Source: Bacteroidales bacterium (GTDB taxonomy: Bacteria > Bacteroidota > Bacteroidia > Bacteroidales > Lentimicrobiaceae). From it: a stretch of DNA of 64,000 nucleotides. Position 1 is the stretch's first letter. Every line of letters begins with the position of its first letter. Of this stretch, positions 58,298 to 64,000 are shown one piece after another. The notes beneath the pieces are model-generated. The model was not told where the DNA came from, did no database searches, and worked only from the letters and a program-made list of their open reading frames with translations. The stretch lies in contig JAGXGB010000044.1 of NCBI GenBank assembly GCA_024636955.1, forward strand, positions 1-64,000, in the 5' to 3' direction. Both the position numbers and the translations under genes were made by a program.

Positions 58298-59170
58298 ATG
58301 CTAAAACTAAAATACTCAATCTTCTGGCAGATTGCACTGGCTTCTCTTGCCTTTTTGTTTGTTTTTAATAGTTGTTCCGACAAGGAAGATGATGTTGAGC
58401 CTGATGTTAAAAAATACCGGCTTAAGACCATTGTGGCATCCGTCAATGAGGCTGTAGGCTTCACTTATTTATACAATGCTGACAACAGGATTGAGAAGAT
58501 ATCTTACAGTGAAAATGGGATAGAGAAGCAAAAGGATGTGTGGGCCTGGGGTGGAGATTCGGTTAAAATTACCTATCTGACACTGGAAAAAAATATATGG
58601 TACAAACGTTCCGATCCCTTGATACTCTACTATGCAAATGGTAAACTTCAAAAATCAGTTGACACTGTGATGCAAAATGCTATTATTAGAACATTTAGCT
58701 GGAACGGAGACCTGCTGGTAAAAGAAACTGTGTCCTCTATTTTCAATTTTATTACCAAAGATTATATCTACGAAAATGGAAAACTAACAGGGATTAATCA
58801 ATCAAGTAATAATGTTAATGAGGGGACAACCAGTATTGAATATTCTAATGGAAGACCTTTATCCGTTAAAACATACAGCAATAACAAGCTTTCCACAAAA
58901 ACAGAATTTACAAATAGCGGAGAGAACATTACCAGCGTAACCATTTACAATATCAATTCGGGTGTTGAGAATGGCGTTTATTGCATTGAAAACCGTGCTT
59001 ACGATGCTAGCAACAAGCTAACATCTATTACAGGATCATGCACCACCGTACCCTTGAATTTTACCTACGAGGAAGGAGTAGGCAATTTTTTCGATCAATT
59101 CATAGCACAGGGAGGCTGGCTCAATATGTATCTCTTTCCGGATGCTTATCCTTCAGGATTGTACGATTGA
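58298..59170 (+). CDS. Hypothetical lipoprotein with RHS/YD-like short repeats
   Basis: SpII signal FVFNSCSDKED; YLYNADNRIEKISY, YIYENGKLTGI, IEYSNGRPLSVKTYSNNKL, ENRAYDASNKLTSI. Confidence 0.65.
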   Translation: MLKLKYSIFWQIALASLAFLFVFNSCSDKEDDVEPDVKKYRLKTIVASVNEAVGFTYLYNADNRIEKISYSENGIEKQKDVWAWGGDSVKITYLTLEKNIWYKRSDPLILYYANGKLQKSVDTVMQNAIIRTFSWNGDLLVKETVSSIFNFITKDYIYENGKLTGINQSSNNVNEGTTSIEYSNGRPLSVKTYSNNKLSTKTEFTNSGENITSVTIYNINSGVENGVYCIENRAYDASNKLTSITGSCTTVPLNFTYEEGVGNFFDQFIAQGGWLNMYLFPDAYPSGLYD

Positions 59171-59183
59171 TGTGACAGCTTGG

Positions 59184-59729
59184 TTATCGAAACGACCACC
59201 CTATAGCCAAACCCAGGGCTTCGATGGATTTAGTATCACCGTTTCTTCCTGCGTTGTAGTTGTATGACGATGACTGGAAATTCTGGATTCCGTAGGTCAT
59301 GTTGAAAAACAAGCTGTTCCTTGAAGAATAATTGTATTTTAACCCTATGCCCATCTGGGCAAAAACTCCTATTTCCTCATAAAATGCAATGGCATAACCA
59401 CCCTTTAACAGTGCGTATGGTGCAAACTTCTTTGTGAGAGGGTAATACCTGAAATCAATGTAAATTGGCAAAATTGCATTACCTCTGAAATCGCCGGGGA
59501 AATCCCAGGCATAATTATGCAGACCTAACCCCAGTCCGGTGCTAAAGTGTGGATTAGCATGATATGAATGGGCAATATCCAAACCATAATAATCATACTC
59601 ATAATCCATGTAACCATGTGCATAGCCTATTTGAATATTAGTTACAAAAGGTTTAACAAAATCTGTTTGTGCAGTCAAATTAGAACAAGCAGCACAAATA
59701 AGTGAGGCAAGAATTAAGAGATGTTTCAT
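59184..59729 (-). CDS. Small outer-membrane beta-barrel-like protein
   Basis: Signal peptide, alternating beta pattern, C-terminal GLAIGWSFR. Confidence 0.7.
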   Translation of the reverse strand: MKHLLILASLICAACSNLTAQTDFVKPFVTNIQIGYAHGYMDYEYDYYGLDIAHSYHANPHFSTGLGLGLHNYAWDFPGDFRGNAILPIYIDFRYYPLTKKFAPYALLKGGYAIAFYEEIGVFAQMGIGLKYNYSSRNSLFFNMTYGIQNFQSSSYNYNAGRNGDTKSIEALGLAIGWSFR

Positions 59730-59850
59730 GATTTTAATTGGTTGTCGTTATAATTATATGCAAATATAAAAAAAGTGGCTTAGCCCGATGATGCCCGGTT
59801 TTTATAAAATACCGCTTAGTCAAGCGGGGAACGCGGCTTTTTTGCTTTCT

Positions 59851-59880
59851 GTTCTTTTTTGTCTTAACACAAAAAAGAAC
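59851..59880. repeat. Inverted repeat GTTCTTTTTTGT-CTTAAC-ACAAAAAAGAAC
   Basis: Perfect 12-bp arms in a region without credible ORFs (about 59760-60370). Confidence 0.8.
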
Positions 59881-60167
59881 CAAAAAAAGTCAAGGCTTGG
59901 TTGGCCAGGCTAAATTTTGTAGTCGCAGCCTAAAAAATCTAAACTTGCCCTTCATAAAGCCGACCATTTCACTTTGTGCAGCTCAGCAGCACTTCCATGA
60001 CCGATTATTGCACTGTTACGCTCTTTTTCATTATCTGCTTGCCAAGCTTATCCTTCTTTATTTTACTTCAGAAGGCTTCGGACAGTAGATTTTTTTTAAC
60101 GGCTGCAACTCCAAAATTCTTCACGCCTGCCCAACCTAGGCCAGTCTTTGCTTCGCATGTTTTTTTC

Positions 60168-60240
60168 AACGCTAAACGCAAACGCTAAACCTTACATTGC
60201 TACGCTTGTCTCACAGGTCCCACAGGTCCTATATGTCCCA
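60168..60240. repeat. AACGCTA and GTCCCAC short tandem arrays
   Basis: caacgctaaacgcaaacgctaaacc followed by gtctcacaggtcccacaggtcctatatgtcccac. Confidence 0.82.
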
Positions 60241-60371
60241 CTAGAAGGGATAGTTAACAGATTAACCCAGAACAAAAAAGAACAAAGAACAATCTTCTCG
60301 TTTTGCAAACAACCAGCGTTAGTAAGTTTTCTTGTGCCGGGGGGTAATAAGTAAACATTTTGTAACTTTCA

Positions 60372-61055
60372 GTGCTTTTTAAAATCGGCTTTATGAAATT
60401 ATCATCTGTATTACTTGTTTTTATTTTCTGTCTGCAATGCACCAGCGTGTCTGCACAGAAAAAAATCGCTGTGATTAATACCAGTGATTCACTGATGCAC
60501 TATTACCATCTAGGTGTGACAATGTTGACCTACAGAGACACAAGCATTTGTAATTTCAACAGTAGTGCTTATATTGAGATGAGACTTGTTGAGAGGTTAT
60601 CAAAAAAGAATACTGTTTCTCAAATCAGCTTGCTAGAAAATCTGAGATCTAAAAATACCAGGGTTTCAGAAATCAAGCGATGGATTAAATCAATGACCAA
60701 TGAGTTTGATCTTGTTATTATTATCAGAAGCGGGCAATCAATCCTACCAGGGAGTTCACTTACTGTTGAGGGAACAGGCATTTATAGTTACCTGAATAAC
60801 TACTTTGCTTACTCATCTGTCATTTTAGACGTATATCAGACAGAAAATGGAAAGCGTATTCCAAAAAACCTGGATGCAGCCATCGATCCCCAAAAAATTG
60901 ACAGGCATTTATTAAAGGCTAATGGATGGGAATTTAATGAACAGACATGTCCATATTTAGCCGACAAGATAAAGATTCTAATGGAAGAAAAACTAGATGT
61001 TTTTATGACTACCCGCTACTTCTTCATGAGATATAAAATGCCATTTGAGGTATAA
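60372..61055 (+). CDS. Secreted hypothetical protein
   Basis: Signal peptide MKLSSVLLVFIFCLQCTSVSAQ (internal Met); no recognised family. Confidence 0.65.
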   Translation: MLFKIGFMKLSSVLLVFIFCLQCTSVSAQKKIAVINTSDSLMHYYHLGVTMLTYRDTSICNFNSSAYIEMRLVERLSKKNTVSQISLLENLRSKNTRVSEIKRWIKSMTNEFDLVIIIRSGQSILPGSSLTVEGTGIYSYLNNYFAYSSVILDVYQTENGKRIPKNLDAAIDPQKIDRHLLKANGWEFNEQTCPYLADKIKILMEEKLDVFMTTRYFFMRYKMPFEV

Positions 61056-61100
61056 AGAATAATATCATCATCATAACCATCCTAAATAACATTCAACCCA

Positions 61101-61862
61101 ATGATAAAATTCAGTTACACACCTTTATGGCACATTGCACTTCTGCTCTTTCTGATTACTCATGGGTGCAAGGAAGAAAAACAACATGTCATTTCAATGA
61201 AACTCATTGAAAGCTATAGTAACGCTGACCTTATGAGCGCGATTGATAGTGCCAACCGTCTGTTGGCATACAGGAAAGGTGTTGTTGTAAGTGATACAGG
61301 TTATGCCGATTTTGAGTCATATGCAAATAACAATCCCATCTTCGCAATATTAAGACCCAACATCCAAATGAATAGCGATGGCCAGTATTATCCGGGAGTA
61401 ACATCTGATATAGGTTATATTTCTGCAAAGGACACTGCTGAATTAACAATGTATTTTCATGACAGCGCAATAACGGCCCTGCTTCCGCCTGACATGGAGT
61501 TAATTTTTGCGCCCAATGCTGTTGACAAACTATCTGCATATGCAATTCGCAAGCAATCAGCCATTCAGCAACTCACTGCCGATCACATTAAACACTTTGA
61601 ATTTAAGTCAACCGGCCTGAGCGGTGTTACCGGCATTATCTTTAACGATGATGAATTTCTATTCTTCATTCATTTGAGTGACGATCTGATCAACAAGCTT
61701 CCCGAAAACCAGGCTTACACCATTTTAATGAACATCGATTCAACTACCTTAACGGGATCATATACACGTACCAATCCGCCTGCTGTTGCGAATATGAATT
61801 CAATCTCAAAACAGAATAAGGATATCATTGAGAAGATGTTTAATGGGAAAGTGATTGATTAG
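61101..61862 (+). CDS. Lipoprotein of unknown function
   Basis: SpII signal LLLFLITHGCKEEK; no recognised family. Confidence 0.65.
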   Translation: MIKFSYTPLWHIALLLFLITHGCKEEKQHVISMKLIESYSNADLMSAIDSANRLLAYRKGVVVSDTGYADFESYANNNPIFAILRPNIQMNSDGQYYPGVTSDIGYISAKDTAELTMYFHDSAITALLPPDMELIFAPNAVDKLSAYAIRKQSAIQQLTADHIKHFEFKSTGLSGVTGIIFNDDEFLFFIHLSDDLINKLPENQAYTILMNIDSTTLTGSYTRTNPPAVANMNSISKQNKDIIEKMFNGKVID

Positions 61863-61875
61863 TACTATATTACGG

Positions 61876-62520
61876 CTACAAACCCAGGCCATTCACCTGC
61901 TTCAAAAACTCAATCTGCACTTCCCTATCGTCCTTTTTTGTTTCAGTGTTGTATTTCGTGTACAGGTCAGGATAATCTTTAAGCACGTTATTCATCACTT
62001 CCGGGTCAACCATTTTAACTTCGTTGGTTTCCTTGTCGACTATGTATAAAAACCGCAATTTGGCAAGCTCAGCACCGGCAAAAGCTCCGGCTACTGCGCC
62101 GAATTGCATTGACATCTGAATATCCTCCTTCAGCTTTTTGCTTTGCATCGCCGGATCCATCGGAATGCCTGCCATGAACACAAAGTACTTTCCATCACTG
62201 ATTACGTTCGCATACCAGTTCTGCAGCCGGTATTTTGAGCAGTTGATGTAAAGCGTATCACCGCTGGAATATGCAAAAATCTCCTTTTTCAAGACTTTTC
62301 TTTTTATGGTATTGTCGGGTGAATCCAGTTTATAATCGTTCCCGCCGTTCATGGCAATATCCGTTTTACTACGTTTTTCAATTGCCGGATGATAAGTTGT
62401 GACAGGCGTTTTATTCACTAAATCTTCAAAATTAAAATAGCATCCTTTGGGGTAAGTCACTTGCGATGACGCAACCAGGGTGATTGAGAGGAGGAAAAAT
62501 AGTAGGGTGGTTGTTTTCAT
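61876..62520 (-). CDS. Secreted hypothetical protein
   Basis: Signal peptide MKTTTLLFFLLSITLVASSQ at 62520. The upstream ORF extension translates repeat DNA. Confidence 0.65.
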   Translation of the reverse strand: MKTTTLLFFLLSITLVASSQVTYPKGCYFNFEDLVNKTPVTTYHPAIEKRSKTDIAMNGGNDYKLDSPDNTIKRKVLKKEIFAYSSGDTLYINCSKYRLQNWYANVISDGKYFVFMAGIPMDPAMQSKKLKEDIQMSMQFGAVAGAFAGAELAKLRFLYIVDKETNEVKMVDPEVMNNVLKDYPDLYTKYNTETKKDDREVQIEFLKQVNGLGL

Positions 62521-62700
62521 TTTGGTTGTCAGTTGTCGGTTTATTGTTTTTGGTTCTTTGTTCCCGGTTCCCGGTTCCATTGTTCTGGGTGGTCCCCGAG
62601 TTTTTATCGAGGGGTTCTGGGTTCTGGGTTGGCTTGGCACAGGGCGCAGGGCATTCTGGCGCTTTTACTCACTACTTACTATTCAAGACTCAGTGCTCCT
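62521..62700. repeat. Composite short-tandem array chain with nested 25-bp hairpin (reverse orientation)
   Basis: ttcccggttcccggttccattgttctgggt[GGTCCCCGAGTTTTTATCGAGGGGT 62591-62615]tctgggttctgggtt...cagggcgcagggcattctggcg...cactacttactattc. Confidence 0.88.
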
Positions 62701-62705
62701 TTTAG

Positions 62706-62879
62706 CTAGCTTTGACCTTTAAGTTTCCTCTCCACAAACTGCCCCAGGTAATAGGCGGCAAGCAAAGGTAGAAGTGCGAAGCCCCGATATTCATATAACC
62801 AGCTGCGATCGATTACTAACATCAGGATAGATCCAGTAACCACAATAAACAATATGTCATATAGGATTTTTCTTTTCAT
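62706..62879 (-). CDS. 57-aa membrane protein missed by the ORF track length cut-off
   Basis: MKRKILYDILFIVVTGSILMLVIDRSWLYEYRGFALLPLLAAYYLGQFVERKLKGQS*: two hydrophobic segments with basic ends. Confidence 0.6.
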   Translation of the reverse strand: MKRKILYDILFIVVTGSILMLVIDRSWLYEYRGFALLPLLAAYYLGQFVERKLKGQS

Positions 62880-62959
62880 TTTATTTCATTTTGCTGAACT
62901 ATAACTACATTATACTATATTGAACTTTATTATCTTTTAACTCAATACTCAAAACTCCT

Positions 62960-63223
62960 TTAAGCTTTTGCCTTTGAATTATTGCCTTTTGCCTTTAAAC
63001 GTGCCGGCATCCAGTCAATCACCGTCCCATTACATTCAGGGGCGTTAGGGCAACAAATATATTCAAATCCTGATTCCGCTTTGAATACTTTGTAATCACC
63101 CACCGTTATCACTGAGTTGCAATGGATGCATTCAAGTTGATCTGTCAATTCGGGGACATTCTCAAAAGGATAGTTGTCCTTGAGATACTTTGCTTTGTCG
63201 GTGATTTTGAGTTCTTTGGTCAT
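62960..63223 (-). CDS. Small zinc-ribbon-like protein
   Basis: LECIHCNSVITVGDYKV...YICCPNAPECNGTVIDW. Start MTKELKI preferred over the ORF-track start. Confidence 0.65.
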   Translation of the reverse strand: MTKELKITDKAKYLKDNYPFENVPELTDQLECIHCNSVITVGDYKVFKAESGFEYICCPNAPECNGTVIDWMPARLKAKGNNSKAKA

Positions 63224-63286
63224 GGTTGTTGTCAAATTTATGTTAGTTTTATGACTCCTGCCTTTTAGCAAAAATCTGAATTATTG

Positions 63287-64000
63287 TTATACTTCATAAA
63301 CCTGCCTATCCCTAAGCCTTATTATCTTTTGGTTAGGAAATACTTTTTGAAAATTTTCAGGGGCTTCAGTATGGATGGGTATTATTCCATGTTTAGGTTT
63401 TACGGTGTCGAATACAGTTCGTAAGGTTTCTACATCTGCATGGCCACTAGTATGCATATCACAATCCGGATATGGCATTATAAAATTATACAATGATGGG
63501 CTAAAGGCACTATTAGATTTGTCCAGATATCCTTTCCACATTGAATAACTGACTTTGAAATCTGTGGATGTAGAATATTGAGCAAGAAGTGGCTTAAGTG
63601 CCTCGTTTGCTCTAATAAGCATACAGAATCCGTGGCGTTCCAGATAAGGTTTTAAATTGCCATTGAATGAGAATGGGCGATTTATTTCAAAAAAGCGACC
63701 TGCAGGATCACTCTTTTGTTCGAAATCTATATTGTAGAATGAGCTGTATTGCTTGTGATTTTCTGATACAATCTTCATAATTTCGGCCTGATAGCTGTCA
63801 CAGACAAAGCAACGTTTAGCAACTATTGCAGCGTGATACAATGAGAATATCCTGTCAATGTTAGTAGACGAAACTAATACAAAGTTATATTTGTACTTCC
63901 TGAAGTCGTTAATAAAATCCCTTTGTAATTCCTGTTCTGTTTTGCTTGTTGCGTCAGTTCTTTGGATATTTGATCCCTCTGAGATTATGTAATCTATGTT
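63287..64000 (-). CDS. MBL-fold/RNase J-like hydrolase, partial (5' end outside window)
   Basis: Frame is open to the window edge (NIDYIISEGSNIQRTDATSKTEQELQRDFINDF...FVLVSSTNIDRIFSLYHAA...MHTSGHADVETLRTVFDTVKPKHGIIPIHTEAPENFQ). Confidence 0.8.
   Translation of the reverse strand, partial: NIDYIISEGSNIQRTDATSKTEQELQRDFINDFRKYKYNFVLVSSTNIDRIFSLYHAAIVAKRCFVCDSYQAEIMKIVSENHKQYSSFYNIDFEQKSDPAGRFFEINRPFSFNGNLKPYLERHGFCMLIRANEALKPLLAQYSTSTDFKVSYSMWKGYLDKSNSAFSPSLYNFIMPYPDCDMHTSGHADVETLRTVFDTVKPKHGIIPIHTEAPENFQKVFPNQKIIRLRDRQVYEV

Noticed and set aside
59897-60354. Small ORFs between 59.9 and 60.35 kb as genes
   Set aside because: Short, overlapping in several frames, covering repeat arrays; no signal or domain features.

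Overview
This 64 kb window comes from a Bacteroidota chromosome, probably Bacteroidales-like. The evidence is six proteins with type IX secretion (T9SS) C-terminal sorting domains, TAnnTTTG-type promoters and many SpII lipoproteins. I saw no rRNA, tRNA, CRISPR array, prophage or intact IS element. Coding content by region: arginase-family enzyme; KdpDE-like two-component system beside TrkH; desaturase; PfkB kinase; ice-binding-like adhesin plus OmpA; multicopper oxidase with a CopB-like C-terminus; a decayed HEPN/MNT pair; ArsP/ArsG-like permeases; a TPR histidine kinase / response regulator / T9SS locus; TonB receptor plus beta-helix lipoprotein; NDH-2; FtsX permease; DUF234-type ATPase; dodecin; and a 12 kb tail of small secreted or hypothetical proteins. 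The most unusual signal is in the intergenic DNA, which carries several families of modular repeats. (1) Hairpins with a conserved TTTTGGCAG...ACTGACA core but different, internally iterated complementary arms (52.1, 52.2 and 57.4 kb). Two of them lie in a duplicated leader region where the flanking short tandem arrays also differ. (2) Chains of 7-10 bp tandem arrays arranged in a partly fixed order (23.2, 27.2, 43.0, 52.0 and 62.6 kb). (3) A 25-bp hairpin, ACCCCTCGATAAAAACTCGGGGACC, that at all four loci lies inside such an array whatever the array unit is. (4) TTGAAC arrays on a 9-10 bp grid. (5) GTAGRGAC...GTCYCTA palindromes placed at or just after stop codons, sometimes supplying the stop codon. 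All of this was read by eye; no database search or folding was run.
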